A stretch of DNA of 64,000 nucleotides from Dillenia suffruticosa (taxonomy: Eukaryota > Streptophyta > Magnoliopsida > Dilleniales > Dilleniaceae). A program made the translations under genes and the position numbers. The number at the start of each line of letters is the position of its first letter. Within the stretch, counting starts at the first letter, position 1. Shown here in pieces: positions 49,201 through 61,948 of this stretch. The notes below the pieces were generated by a model. The model saw nothing but the letters and a program-made list of their open reading frames with translations, had not been told where the DNA came from and searched no databases. Where the stretch lies: positions 28,323,056-28,387,055 of the forward strand of contig JAVTVX010000010.1 in assembly GCA_033439265.1 (NCBI GenBank), read 5' to 3'.

Positions 49201-52200
49201 TTAACCACAAATAGTTTCACACATCACAAATCCTATTCCAAACTTCCACAGCAGGAAGGAAGATGAAATTTATAACGTCTGACAACCTATGCACTCCATC
49301 CAATAAAAAACAATAAACTGCTTTGTAAACCCAAAAGGACATCCAGATCATGATTATAATACCCATCCACCCCTATTACCGATGGCATTCCTTTCCTAAT
49401 CTTTCAACTGGTAGTCCTGTCTTTCCAAATTGATATCTAAACACCAAAAATTTTGGAAGCAAATACAAGTTCAGCTCAACCACAGAGGGACCCATTGTGA
49501 GCTTCAACTTTTGAAATCATGAAGTCTATCAAAGTCAAACCAAGACGTGTTTTCAGTCAGTAGAAAGCAATCAATTCTTTTAATATAGCTAAGAGGACTA
49601 GAATTTCTCAAAAGTTTAAACAAAAAACAAAAACAAAAGTCTAATGGAAGATTCATTTCCATTCTCCCTACAACTCCTCTAAACAATATTGTTTGAAGAC
49701 CCCTAATACATGAGTCAAAAGGGTAGTATAAAAACAATATCATCACAAAATAGTATACGTTATTAGATTGTTCCCAATATCTCATTAAATTGTTCTTCCA
49801 TTTTAGTTCCTTATTTGTTTTATGGCATTCCTGTATATTTAGGAATTAGGGTTTATTGATTGTCATAATTTGAACAATGAATTGATAATTTGTAACAGAA
49901 ATCATCTCTATCTCTCTCTCAACCTCTTTTCTTTTTCCCCAAGTCTGGTTTCTACTCTCTGCCCTCTCTAGTGTTTTATTTCCTTGTCTCTCCTCTCTCT
50001 ATTTTCCCACTGCTTTCTACATCAGACTAAAATATAATTGGACCGATTGATCATAGCATCTTACTCCTTCCAAATACACCAAGAGATAACCATAAGGACA
50101 CTCGTCATCATGGAAGGACATTTCCTGTGCAGAAAAACAATGTTAGAATAAGTAATCTCTAATCTTTGAATCCTTAGGGCATTCAACCCAAATAATATGA
50201 GGAACAACTCTAAAATGCTTCCTTTTTTGCTACGAATCCATTGTATTGATTTTGTTGAGGACCATAGACCAACAAAAGGCCTTAACTTTTCTCTAAAATC
50301 TGGCTTTACCAATGATTTTGAAACGCCAACAATTTTGAAAACAAATACAAGTTCAGCTCTACCACAAAGGGACCCACAGTCAGCTTCAACTTTTGAAACC
50401 ATGAAGTTTGTCCAACTCAAACCAAGACACCTTTTTTGTCAGTGGAAAGCAATCAATTGTTTTAATATAGTTAAGAGGACAAGAATTCCTTAAAAAACAA
50501 AACAAAACAAAAACAAAAACAGAAGTCTAATGGGAGATTCATTTCCAGATACCCAACAAGTCCTCTAAACAATATTGTCTGAAAACTCCTAATGCGTGAG
50601 TCAAAAGGGAAGTATAAAAACAACATCCTCACAAAAGAGAGTGAGGCAGGACGTTCTAGAATCATTTAGTATTTGGGGTTTAAAATAGTTTCTTATTAGA
50701 TTGTTCCCAATTTCTCATGCAATTGTTCTTCCATATTATCTTGTTATTTGTTTTATCGTATGCATGTAGGAATTTGGTTTTATTGATTTTTATTTCCTTC
50801 ATCCCCATGTCTTGTTTCTATTCTCTGCCCTCTCTGGTGTTTTTCTCCCTCTTCTTTTCTCTCTATTCTCCTAGTGCTTTCCATGTTAGACTGAAATATA
50901 ATTGGACTGATTGATCATAGCATCTCACTCCTTCCAAATACACCAAGAGATAGCCATAAGGACACTCCTTATCATGGAAGCACATTTCCTGTGTGGCAAA
51001 ACAATGTAAGAATAAGTAATTCTCTAATCTTTGAATCCTCATGCATTTAACACAAATAACAAGAGGAATAACTCTAAAATGCTTCCTTTTTCGCTTTAAA
51101 TCTATTGTATTGATGTTGTTGAGGACCATAGACCAACAAAGGGCCTTAACTTTTCTCAAAAGTCTAGCCTTCCCACTGATTTTGATAAAGGATCACTAGC
51201 AAATTCCTCTTCATATGTATGGGATCCTACTCCAACTTTGTAATACTCACATAACTGGCAAAGGATACCTTTTCTTTTCACCTTGAAGTGCATGAATAGC
51301 TCCTTGTTATCTCATCGGCTCCTACTTAAACCTCTGCATCTTAAAGACCACATTAAGGATAGCAAAATTTAGGAACATTATCATTTATGCCCTGCCACTT
51401 CTTTACTCCAATCCTGTTTTCTCCAATGACACACGGTTTAGTTCCACTAAACTAAAGTTGGGTAGAAAGATCATCCATTAACGAAAGGAAAACCTTTTCA
51501 GGGACACAGCTCAGCCTACATAGGAAATAAGAAACTTCCATGACTTGGAAATAGAAACATGAGGAACGCCAACCTTAGTCACCATATAAGACACAACAAC
51601 AATGCATACAAATCGTATTATACTACTCATCAACCCTCAACCGAAAATAGACATTCCATCTCATAAATCTGAACAAGTAATCTTCAAGCAAGCAATAGCC
51701 ACCCAGGCTCAAAAATAATAGTACAGTAGCTTAAATACAAGTAATTTCACAACAAATTGTATTTCATACTTCCACTGCAGGAAGGAAGATGAAATTTATA
51801 ACCTCTGACAACCAATTCACTCCAAACCATCCAATAAAAGACAATAAACTGCTTTGCAAACCCTAAAAAACATCCAGATCATTATTATTCTACTCATCAA
51901 CCCTCATTACCAATGGCATACTTTTCCTAATCTTTCAACCATGAGTCCTGTCTGTCCAAACTGATATATAAACACTAACAATTTTGGAAACAAATACAAG
52001 TTCTGCTCAACCACAGAGGGACCCATGGTCAGCTTCAACATTTGAAATTGTGAAGTCTATCAAAAGTCAGACCAAGACACATTTTCCATCAGTCGAAAAC
52101 AACCAATTCTTTTAATATAGCTTAGAGGACCAGAATTCCTCATAAATTAGGGGGGGGACCTAATAGTTTCATTCTGAAGAAATACCTCATACATTTTCCA

Positions 52201-54250
52201 TCCCCCTATCAAGAGGATAAAGAGCCATTTTAAACCTCAACCAAAAATAGACATCCCATCTCATAAATCGGAACAAGTAATCTTCAAGCAAGCAATAGCG
52301 AGACAGCCTCAAAAATAATAGTCCAGTAGCTTAACCATAGATATTTCCGCACATCACACATCCTATTTCTTACTTCCACTGCAGGAAGGAAGATGAAATT
52401 TATAACCTCCACATTCTTTTCCTAATCTTTCAACCAGTAGTCCTGTTTGTCCTAATGATATCTAAATGCCAACAATTTTGGAAACAAATATTCAGCCACA
52501 AAGTGATCCACAGTCAGCTTCAACTTTTGAAATCATGAATTCTATCAAAGTCAAACCAGACAGGTTTTCAGTCAGTGGAAGAAATCAATTCTTTTAATAT
52601 AGCTAAGAGGACCAGAATTCCTGAAAAAATAAAAAAATAAAGAAAGAAAGAAAAGGAAAACAAAGATAAAAGTCTAATGGAAGATTCATTTCCAATCTCC
52701 CTATAAGTCCTCTAAACAATATTATAAGACCCGTAATGCATGAGTCAAAGGGGTAGTATAAAAGCAATATCCTGACAAAAGAGAATGATGCAGGATGTTC
52801 TAGAATCATTTAGTATTTGTGTTTTAAAATATTTTCTGTTATTGGATTGTTCCCATTTTGTCATGTAATTGTTCTTCTGTATTATTTCCTTATTTATTTT
52901 ATGATACGCCTGTATATTTAGGAATTATGGTTTATTGATTGTTATAATTTGAATAAAGAATTGATAATTGGTAACAGAAATCATCTCTCTCTCTCACCCC
53001 CTCTCTCTCTCAACCTCTTTTTTTTCCCCCATGTCTGCTTTCTACTCTGTTGTTTTTCTCCCTCTTCTCTCTTCTCTTTCTTCGCCTACTACTTTCTACA
53101 CTAGACTGAAATATGATTGGACTGATCGATCATAGCATCTTACTCCTTCCAAATACACCAAGAGATGGCCACCAGGACACTCCTTATAATGGAAGCACAT
53201 TTTGTGTGCGGCAAAACAATGTAAGAATAAGTAATATCTAATCTTTGAATCCTTAAGGCATTTAACACAAAAGGAATAACCCTAAGATGCATCCTTTTTT
53301 GCTACAAATCCATTGTATTGATGTTATTGAGGACCATAAACCAACAACAGGCCTTAAATTTTCTCTAAAATCTAGCCTTCCCAATGATTTTGTTAGAGGC
53401 CCAATAGCATATTCCCCTCCATTTGTATGAGATTCTGCTCCCACTTTGCAATCTAACTCACAAAATTGGCAAAAGATACCTTTTCTTTTCACCCTGATGT
53501 GCATAAATAGCTCCTTGTTATCTCATAGGCTCCCGCTTAAAACTCAACATCTTAAACACTACCTTAAAGATAGTAAAACTTAAAACCATTATCACTCATG
53601 CCTAGCCACTGTTTCACTCCAGTCCCTTATTCTCCAACAACCCCCTGTTTAGTTCCACCGAACTAAAGGTGGTTGATGATCTGCCATTTACAAAGGAAAA
53701 CCTTTCAAGGGACACAGCTCAGCCAACATACGAAACTAGAAATTGATCAAACCTAGAGAAGGGGTGATTCTTTCCATGACTCTCGAGGAACGCCAACCTA
53801 AGTCATCATATGTGACATGACAACAATGCATACAAATTTTCTTTCCCTGCCCCTATCAGGAGTGTAAAGAACCATTTGAAACACATACAAACTCATAAAT
53901 CTGAACAAGTAATTATCAAGCAAGCAATAGCCAGATGGCCTCAAAAATAATAGGCCAGTAGCTTAACCACAAATAGTTTAACACATCACAAATCCTATTT
54001 CAAACTTCCACAACAGGAAGGAAGATCCAATTTATAACATCCGACAGTTCTATCCACTCCAGACCATCTTATAAAAGACAATAAACTACTTTCTAAATCC
54101 AAAAGAACATCCGGATCATGATTATATTACCCATCAACCCCAATTACCGATGGCATGCCTATCCTAATCTTTCAACCAGTAGTCCCGTCATACCTAACAC
54201 CAAAAGGAAACAAATACAAGTTCAGCTCAAACAAATACAAGTTGCCATAG
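46260..54250. repeat. Array of about five degenerate 1.7-kb repeats
   Basis: Four marker segments recur in the same order. A (TGGTAACAGAAATCATC) near 46469, 48170, 49890, 52970. B (CATCTTACTCCTTCCAAATA with CACCAAGAGATAG) near 46614, 48336, 50038, 50905, 53117. C (GGAAGGAAGATGAAATTTAT) near 47597, 49252, 51779, 52387, 54015. D (TTTTAATATAGCTAAGAGGA) near 47927, 49578, 50460, 52111, 52594. Full units are about 1.7 kb (46.42-48.13, 48.13-49.85). The third lacks about 0.8 kb between B and D, the fourth lacks marker A, a C-D partial copy follows at 52.15-52.9 kb, and the last runs from 52.92 to 54.24 kb. Each unit head is CT-rich. Minus-strand ORFs in the units are broken and unrecognised. Confidence 0.85.
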
Positions 54251-55700
54251 ATATTTGGGAGTTTTTATTATTATTATTATTTTTTTTTTTATACAAGTAA
54301 AAAAATTGTCTAGTAAAAGGACCAAAATGTTGATGGGAATTCATAAATTAAGAATAGTACAAGTGAATCTACATTTACCGGAAACAAATTAAAAAAAATG
54401 TTAAAAACTTTTTTCTCTCATGGGATAAACTCAAGTGTCCATGAATACATTATATAATACATTATACACTTAGAGCTAACACTCAATCAAGCAGGTATCA
54501 AGTGTGCATGAAGACTCATACATGTGAATCCTCTATCCGAACAATCATATTACATTTACATGTAATAGAAGGAACATTGACAATCAAAATTTCCTACATT
54601 ACCATCTCTGTCTTTATTAGCATTATGGCACAGCATATGCTACCAATGAAACAGACTATTCTATCAACATTTACTGTCAGAGGATTTCTCCTCCAGCTCC
54701 TTTCTTGTAATTCTATTATTCTCCCTATTATAATTCTTCTTGTTCTATAAAAGAAAAATGTTCGATAGAGATAATTAAAAAAAAAAAAGACCACAAGAGA
54801 ATTCTAAAAGAATTCCTAGCATGACAAATTTAGGGGTGCCAATGGGGCATACTATTTTGGTACAAAAATAACCTTCTTTTGAAATGCCATGCTTCCTCGA
54901 TTGTCAAAATCTTGTCTAACAAGCTGTAACATATAGTGTCATCTTAGTGGCCATTTTGGATTGTTGGTATTGGAAGATATACAGTCACCTTAAAAGTGGG
55001 GCAACAGTACTGAACTTCACGTCATCATGACAATGTTTGAGAAATAAATGCAAATTTTTACTCTTGGACTCAATGCAGTTAGCTTCACCAGGTCCTAGCA
55101 CATGGCATCTGATACATTTAAAAATGCAAAAATCTTTGCATTTTAATTATTCCCCAAGTACAACTTATCATAGTCTTGTCTTAGAATGCAACTTCATCGT
55201 AATTTCAAAATCTCCTTGCTTCTAGTCCAAATAACAATTGCTATCTCATTATGTTGGTGGACATGGCATATGACATAATGAATGCGAAATATTAGTTTGT
55301 TCTTTGAAATATGACAATACAGTTTGCAGAACTAAATATATTTTGCGGCTGCTTCATTGTTATTTAAGAGCCCTTTCTATGTGCAAATGCCCAATCATAG
55401 TCTTCAAGTACTAGTTTTGCTTAAATAATCTAGGAAGTATCGCACCCAAAAAAAAAAAGCATTATTTTTAAATACAGAAAATAGATATTTATAAAATAAT
55501 AAAAAAAGGAACACTAGCCTTTTATTAAAAAAAAAAAAACTGCAACTTAAAATAATTGAACTGGAGTGATTAAATCGCTTGTCCTTTTTGATATGCCAAA
55601 CATTAAAAAGAAAAGCACTTACAGACACTGAGAAGCAAAGTAAATAAAAATAAAATTAAAAAAAAACAAAAGAAAAACAGCCAATCTACAAAATCGATCA
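54251..55700. other. Spacer between the repeat array and the gypsy remnant
   Basis: AT-rich, with A- and T-runs at 54280-54292, 54780-54788 and 55530-55541. On the minus strand 54870-54590 there is a faint resemblance to a SWEET transporter (GILLEFS and a following hydrophobic stretch). No intact gene. Confidence 0.45.
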
Positions 55701-55719
55701 AAAGTTTAAAGGATATAAC

Positions 55720-58700
55720 AACACGACTGTTGGGCCAATGGTAGATGTGTCGTCTCCAACATAAAGATAGTCATATCCAAGCGTACGTGCAGGAATTTTA
55801 TGGGTTGATGCTTGAGATCCTGGATATGGCCTCCCAAAGAGGCCTTGTTCACATTTATGGACGGCCTAAGCCGTTGGGCCAAATTTGAGTTGCAATGTAG
55901 GGGTGTGTGAGATATCACTGAAGCTATGGTCGTTGTCTAGTCTTTGTATGGGTTTCAATGAAAGGAAATGAAGGATAAAGGCAAAAAGTGTAGCGAGGGA
56001 AAAAGTGGGGAGACAAAGCCAACTCATCTCCGAAATCAAACGAGGCTAGCGGGACCAAGTCGGGTCGCATGAAGAATTAGGCCCGTCAACTGTCCAAGCT
56101 GGGGCAAGATTGTTGCTTTGGCATAAGGGTTGTGCCAAGCCGAAGAACAACAGAAGATAATGTACACGCAACTTCCCAATGTGGCCAAGCCAAGGTGTGT
56201 GACCAACGGAGGGGCCGAATGTACGTGGACACATTTGTAGCTGGGTATGATGTGATGGCCTCACTGGACACAGGTTTGGACATTAATTATATGAGCCGAG
56301 ACGCAACAAGTTTGTTGAGAATAACGTGGGTGTTGACAAGGGGGCAATTTAAGGGAGTAAATGGTGTACAGATGTAGCTCGAAGGAGAAGCCATGAACTT
56401 TCCCCATTCAGATGGGGTCAATTGACAGGTACGACCACCTTCTCCATTGCCCCATTAGATGATTACAGCGTAGTTTTCAACATGGATTTCATAGACTACT
56501 TCTGAACAAGGACACAATGCTCATTGTGCTAGGTAAGAAACCATCTCTAATAAACTTTTGTCGTGAAAAGGAGTTGAGTTCATATCAACTCAATTAAGGA
56601 ATTTAACGGGGCGAGCCAACATTTGCGGCAAGCATTTATGAGGAGGATCCTCCAACACCCGAGCCACCTGTAGAGGCATCAATCCCAGCTTATGTAGCAA
56701 AGGTCCTATAGGAGTTTAAGGACATTGTGCCCGAAGACCTACTGAAGGAACTCCCACCAAGACAAGAGGTGGACCACGATATTGAGCTAGTAAATAGTGC
56801 TAAGCCAATCTCCTAACTGCCTTACCGCATGTCTCCTAATGAACTTGAGGAACTTAGGAGACAACTCAAAGAACTCTTGGCGGCCAAGTTCATAGAACCA
56901 TCCAAGAGCCCAGCGCCCATTCTCTTCCAAAAGAAGAAAAACGACACTTTGCATATGTGCAATGACTATCGAGCTCTCAACAAGCTAATGGTGAAGAACA
57001 ATTATCCTATCCTGCTCGGTCCTGATCGATTTAACCATTTACATGGGGTCAAGGTGTTCTTTAAGCTAGACTCATGCAAGGGATACTACCAAGTGCGGAT
57101 AGCGAAGGAGACGAGCCCAAGACAGCTATAGTCATGAGGTTTATGTCTTATGAATTTCTATTTAGGCCTTTTTGCTTAACTAATGCCCAGACCACTTTCT
57201 GCACCCTCATGCCACTGGTTTTAGCGGAGTTAATAGAAAAGGTTTGTTGTGGTGTACTTCGAAGACATTGTCATATATAGCAATAGCATGGTAGAGTATG
57301 CGGAACACCTTCAACTTGTCTTCCAAACACTTCAAAATAACAGCTTGTACGTGAAAATGGAAAAATGCTCGTTTGGTTTGAGCGAAGTCTCTTTCTTGGG
57401 GCACATTGTGGGGGACTGTAAGAGCCGTATGGACCCCTAAAAGATTAAGGTAACCATGGATTGGGAGGCACCAACAAAGGCGACGGATGTGCGGTCATTT
57501 CTGGGGATTGTGAACTACTATCATCAATTCATGGAGTGGCACTCGACCATAGCTGCACCTTGAACTAACTCGTTGAAAAGGAGTAAGCGTAGAGTTGGAC
57601 CCCTAAGTGGCAACTCGCATTTGAGGCCTTAAAGGATGCGGTCACGAGGGAACAAGTGTTAACACTTTTGGACTTTGTCAAGCCATTAGAGGTCCACAAC
57701 AATGCATCTGACTTTGTAATAGGTGGGGAACTTATGCAAGAAGGCCACCTGATTGCATATGAGTGTGGCAAGCTAAGAAATGTGGAACGACACTGGCTGA
57801 CACATGAGAAAGAAATGCTTGAGTTGTGCATTGCTTGAGAGTTTGGGAGCATTATCTCAAGGTTGCTGCACCATTCAAGATTAAGACAGATGATATGACA
57901 ATAAGTTATCATCAATCTCAAAGAAACTCGAGCAAACAGGCACATTGGCTGGACTATTTGGCCGAATTCAAGTATGAGCTCAAGTATAGTTCTGGTAAGA
58001 GCAACACTGTGGCTGATGTTCTTAGCCAAAAAAGCAGGATTGCCCCACTAGCAAGTGTACCTAAAGGGCTACTTTTAGAACACATTAAAGAAGGGCTACA
58101 GCATGACCGACAAGCCCAAGTGTCCAATGGGTTGAGCAACCAGAAGATGGGGTCCTATAAGCGAAAGGCCGACTCATATATGTGGCAACGTGGGACAGCT
58201 TGAGGCAGGACCTTCTTATAGAATGTCATGACCGTCGTTATGTTGACCATCTGAGAATATATTGCACGTTGTCGCTAGTGCGAGAACGTTTTTATTGGCC
58301 AAGGCTAAGGGATGATGTAGAGAACCAACAGCCTGCTGGATTGTTACAGTTGTTGCAAATCCCCAAGCTTATATGGGATAGTGTCTCAATGGACTTCATC
58401 GTGAGGCTGCCCAAATCAAAGGGATGCACGAGCATACCAGTAATGGTGGACCAAGTATGTTGAGTTCATTCCTGCCCCTAAGAAGTGCACAGAAGAGGTG
58501 ACCACTATGCTTTCATGAGGCACATGGTGAAATATTGGGGATGATCAATGTTAATTGTGAGTGATTGAGACTTGCGTTTCACTGGTCAGTTCGGGACAAA
58601 ACTGTTCCATTTGCTTCGGACAGAACTCAGTATGTCAACTACCATGCACCCACAAATGGATGGACAAACTGAACGGGTCAACAACATGCTCAAAGTGTAT

Positions 58701-58845
58701 CTTCAGCACTACGTGGCTGTAAATCAAATGGATTGGGCAAGTTTGCTTGACGTAGCCCAATTCTCTTTCAACTTATTGGCAAAAACGAACAGTCGTAGCA
58801 AAGCTTTACTTGGAAAAGGCCACACATATAAAACTGTGTGCTTTT
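55720..58845 (+). pseudogene. Ty3/gypsy retrotransposon remnant (gag-PR-RT-RH-IN)
   Basis: Domains are in Ty3/gypsy order on the plus strand, broken by stops and frame changes. Gag core near 55790-55920 (MDGLSRWAKFELQCRGV). Aspartic protease at 56220-56310 with the active-site motif in VMASLDTGLDINYMS. Reverse transcriptase from 56829 (FIEPSKSPAPILFQKKK, CNDYRALNKLMVKNNYP), with the catalytic motif read as YFEDIVIYS at about 57253, where the family has Tyr/Phe-x-Asp-Asp, so an Asp appears replaced by Glu. RNase H at about 57650-58030. Integrase from about 58190 (zinc-finger region, then TMHPQMDGQTERVNNML near 58640). It stops at about 58800-58845 where SWEET-derived sequence begins. No LTRs or primer site found. 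Confidence 0.85.
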
Positions 58846-59475
58846 TTAGGAAAGCAAGGCACAAATACATGGATGCTTATAAAACTGTGTGCTTTTCTTT
58901 AAATCTTTCCATTGCTGGTGTCACCTCCATCGATCATGAGTTTCTGATGTTTTAGCATTTCCCGAAGCCTTTCTATGTTTTGTTTTTCTGACTCTTCCAT
59001 TATTACATTTTTTCTGTATTTGCAGTAGTGCACTAGCTGGAGGATGCCTAAGGTGCTACCAACCACTGCCACCATTTAAAACTCGGGATAAGGAACCAAA
59101 TACCTTGTAAAGTGACATGTAAAAAATATATATATTTATGAGTAAGAAATTACACTAACTGCTAAAAAGAGATTGTGGCTTAAGAGTCTACAGACCATCC
59201 GGAGTGAACTAGCAAGAAATGAGAGGAACGACAAGTAGAATGGCATGAATTCCACACTCTGTTTGGATCACTTGCTTCTGCAATTGCACATGGAATCATG
59301 CAGAGGCATGTTCATAACTATAGTTGTATTACCACCTATAATGCTGTATTTGTCATGCAATTTATTTATTTATTTTGGATATAATAGAAAGCCTGGGTGC
59401 TTAGTGAATGTGATTCATCCAGAATGATTGAGACACTTGACCCGAATTTCTTTATCCAACGATTTGAGAAACAAT
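58846..59475 (-). pseudogene. Decayed partial copy of the SWEET gene (exons 5-6)
   Basis: Closely matches 21781-22437, on the same strand: the 3' flank, exon 6, the intron with its CACTAAC donor region, exon 5 and part of the next intron. A 10-bp deletion near 59064 removes the codons after the exon 6 acceptor and shifts the frame, and further substitutions accumulate. Homology ends at about 59475, so exons 1-4 are absent. It cannot encode a transporter. Confidence 0.88.
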
Positions 59476-60191
59476 TCCATTTAAAGGTAGAAATTAACTC
59501 AACCTGATTTTTTGTGTTGGCTGAGAAAGTGGCTTGAAGGGTGCAAGCGTGCTTTAACATTAAATGCTAGAGTTGACATAGGAAATAGTCTTACAAGGAT
59601 TTTTGGAAGAATTTTGGAAGAAATTTATTATTCATAGAAGAAATTTGGTGTCGTTTTGTATCAATTTAACATTAAAAGAAAGTGGCTTGTAAAGTGTATT
59701 AATCCTAGACTCAACCTGAGTTAAATTTCTTCTTGTAATTGCATAGGAAATAGTCTTACAAGGGAGTTTTGGAAGTCTTAGCATTCGTCATTGCTTTGAA
59801 GGGCGCCTTTGGGCTCGCTTTAAAAGAACTATGTTCAGGTAGATGGTCTAGGAGACTAGGAGTTTTTGGAAGCATGACAGTCTATGCTGGCCCGAAGATT
59901 GGGTGGAAGCTTGAGAATTTTTGGTTAATGTGTTTGAGAGTGAGGTGAATTAATGTTGGGGCAAGACAGTTGTGTTCTATTTATTTGAAAGAGAAAGAAT
60001 GACCAAAAGCTTTGAAAACAAAATGAAATAACCAAGGACTAGTTTAAACAAAATCTAAATGCAGCAAGCATTTAGGAAGGAGGCAAAAGAACCGGATGAA
60101 AACTAAATAGCATGGTCCTCAAGCAAGAACCCACAAAGATAATGAGGACTTTTTAAGTCTAGTCAAATGTCCTGTACTAGTATTCATCTCA
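59476..60191. other. Spacer between the SWEET copy and a hAT-like element
   Basis: Contains a local duplication: GGAAATAGTCTTACAAGG occurs near 59580 and again near 59747, with related flanks (AAGAAAGTGGCTTG). No gene supported. Confidence 0.5.
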
Positions 60192-61365
60192 CTCTCACAT
60201 AGGGATGTTATCATACTCGAGTCGAGTCGAGTAGTAGCAATACCCGAGCTCGACTCGAGTGCCTTATGGTTAAGCTTGAGCTCGAGTTCATCGAGCCTAC
60301 AATTATAGAACTCGAGCTTGACTCGAAGTGTCATCGAAAAGCTTGAGCTCGAGTGTTGCGGTGTTGAACCATGTGACATTGAGCTCGAGCTCGAGATCGG
60401 GCTTGAACCCGAGACCATACTCGAGCTTTTGTAGAGACAGAGAGATTTTACAGAGATCATACCCGAGCTCAAACCGGAACCTAAGATCATACCCAAACAA
60501 ATCAACACTTAAATCATAAAAAAAAGATTTTGCTGAGATAGAGAGAGAGTTTTGGAAATGAAATCAACACCTAAATCAAAACCCTAGAATTCAACAAATT
60601 CAACATAAATACAAAACCTTAGAATTTTCTAGAAACAGAGACACATGGGGAGAGAGAGAAAGAAAGTTTACTTTCGATTCGACAAAAACCAACGATGTTG
60701 CAGCGGCAACGGTGACATTGAACAGTGATGGACGATTCGCACTTTGCACATCTCTGCTGCACAGAGAAAGAGATGGTTGAAAAGTGAAGACTAAGGGACA
60801 CGAACAAAAATATCAAAAACCCTATATTCACAAATCTTTCAAAAACCCTAGAGAGAGAGACAAAGAGGAAGAGAGAGAAAGAGAGAGAGGGAGAGTTTAC
60901 CTTTGATCAATTCAATCTCTGAGTAGTGATATTACAGCCGTGATGGAGAGGAGAACAAGATATTCATCCCACAAAGAGCTTGAACTTTGAAGAATCGAGG
61001 TCGAGAGGTGAGAGTCGAGATGCAAGAGTTAGGTCTAACTATGAAAGGAGAACAATCGATCGAGGATGGAGAAACGAGGAAAGGGATAAGAAATGTGAAA
61101 ATAAGGTAAAATGACCTTTCTTTCCTCTTAAGTTTTGTAACCGAAGAATTATTCTTCGTAATTTATTAAAAATAGGATAGGCATAAATGTAATTTCACAT
61201 AACTCGGGTAGCTCGATGAGTCTTCAACCTCAACACAATATGGGCTCGAGCTTGATACCGAAATAGCCAAGCTCGAGTTGATTGAACTCAAGCTCGAACT
61301 TTGACCAAATAGTGTCATGGGTACCCGTGACATTATTCGGGTATTGTAACACCCCTACTCCCACA
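60192..61365 (+). mobile_element. hAT-like non-autonomous DNA transposon, 1158 bp
   Basis: The element spans 60200-61357. Its inverted ends are TAGGGATGTTATCATACTCG at the left and, on the minus strand from 61357, TAGGGGTGTTACAATACCCG. They are flanked by 8-bp target duplications CTCTCACA (60192-60199) and CTCCCACA (61358-61365), 7 of 8 identical. The left terminus begins TAGGGATG, as in the Ac family. Both subterminal regions are dense in GAGCTCGAG/CTCGAGTCGAG motifs, as expected for transposase-binding repeats. The interior (60540-61130) is GA-rich and non-coding, with no transposase. Confidence 0.85.
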
Positions 61366-61741
61366 TCAACGATGGATTGCCATCTCTCTTGCAAAGGTAA
61401 TACTTATTCACCCACCAAACTCACCAGTTTCTCGGAACAAGTCTCCATCATTGATTCGTTTTCCTTTCTCTAATTTGGCAACAGCTCGAGGCCTAATGAC
61501 ACGGTAGGTGATGATCCATTTTTCTACTGAGGCATGCTTTTTTTTGTTTAATTTTTATTTGACTAACATGTATCCGGAACAATATTTTGACTAATCCGAC
61601 TCGAATTATTGTTAAATGCTCTTTTGAGGGGAGTTCTCGTAATATAGTATTTTATATTCTCAGGATTCAAATACGAATTTTGATTAAAAAATCTAATATT
61701 TTTTTCACTATATCAATTGAAGAGTGGAGCTTGAAAGGACC
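61366..61741. other. Short spacer
   Basis: No gene seen. The phrase CAGGATTCAAATACGAATTT near 61660 has a B-box-like core and may be a worn SINE piece. Confidence 0.4.
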
Positions 61742-61948
61742 ACCAACACTTGTTGGCACAGGTGAAATGGGCACTTTCGTTTCTTAATCAAGTCAAGAGT
61801 TTGACTCCCCCTGGGAATGAAAAAAACAATGTTAGAAGATCCGTCCTCATAAAGTAGGTTCTACAACGATCGATTTAAATTAATCGGGATGAAATTTCGA
61901 ATACCGGGTGATGATTAATCCATGGTATCAAAAAAAAAAAAAAAAAAA
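61742..61948 (+). mobile_element. Second copy of the tRNA-derived SINE
   Basis: Shares its layout with the element at 1376-1572: ACACTTGTTGGCACAGGTGA at the head, TTTCTTAATCAAGTCAAGAG with GAGTTTGACTCC (B box), a middle part with AATTAATCGGGATGAAATTTC, and an A-run at 61930-61948. No clear target duplication is seen, so the 5' end may be truncated. Confidence 0.65.

Noticed and set aside
46430-54300. Many 60-120 residue ORFs in the repeat array as a gene family
   Set aside because: Copies differ by stops and frameshifts at different places, show no conserved protein and follow the DNA repeat pattern on both strands.
60119-60508. 129-residue minus-strand ORF rich in Ser and Leu
   Set aside because: It is the antisense reading of the CTCGAG-rich subterminal repeats of the hAT-like element.
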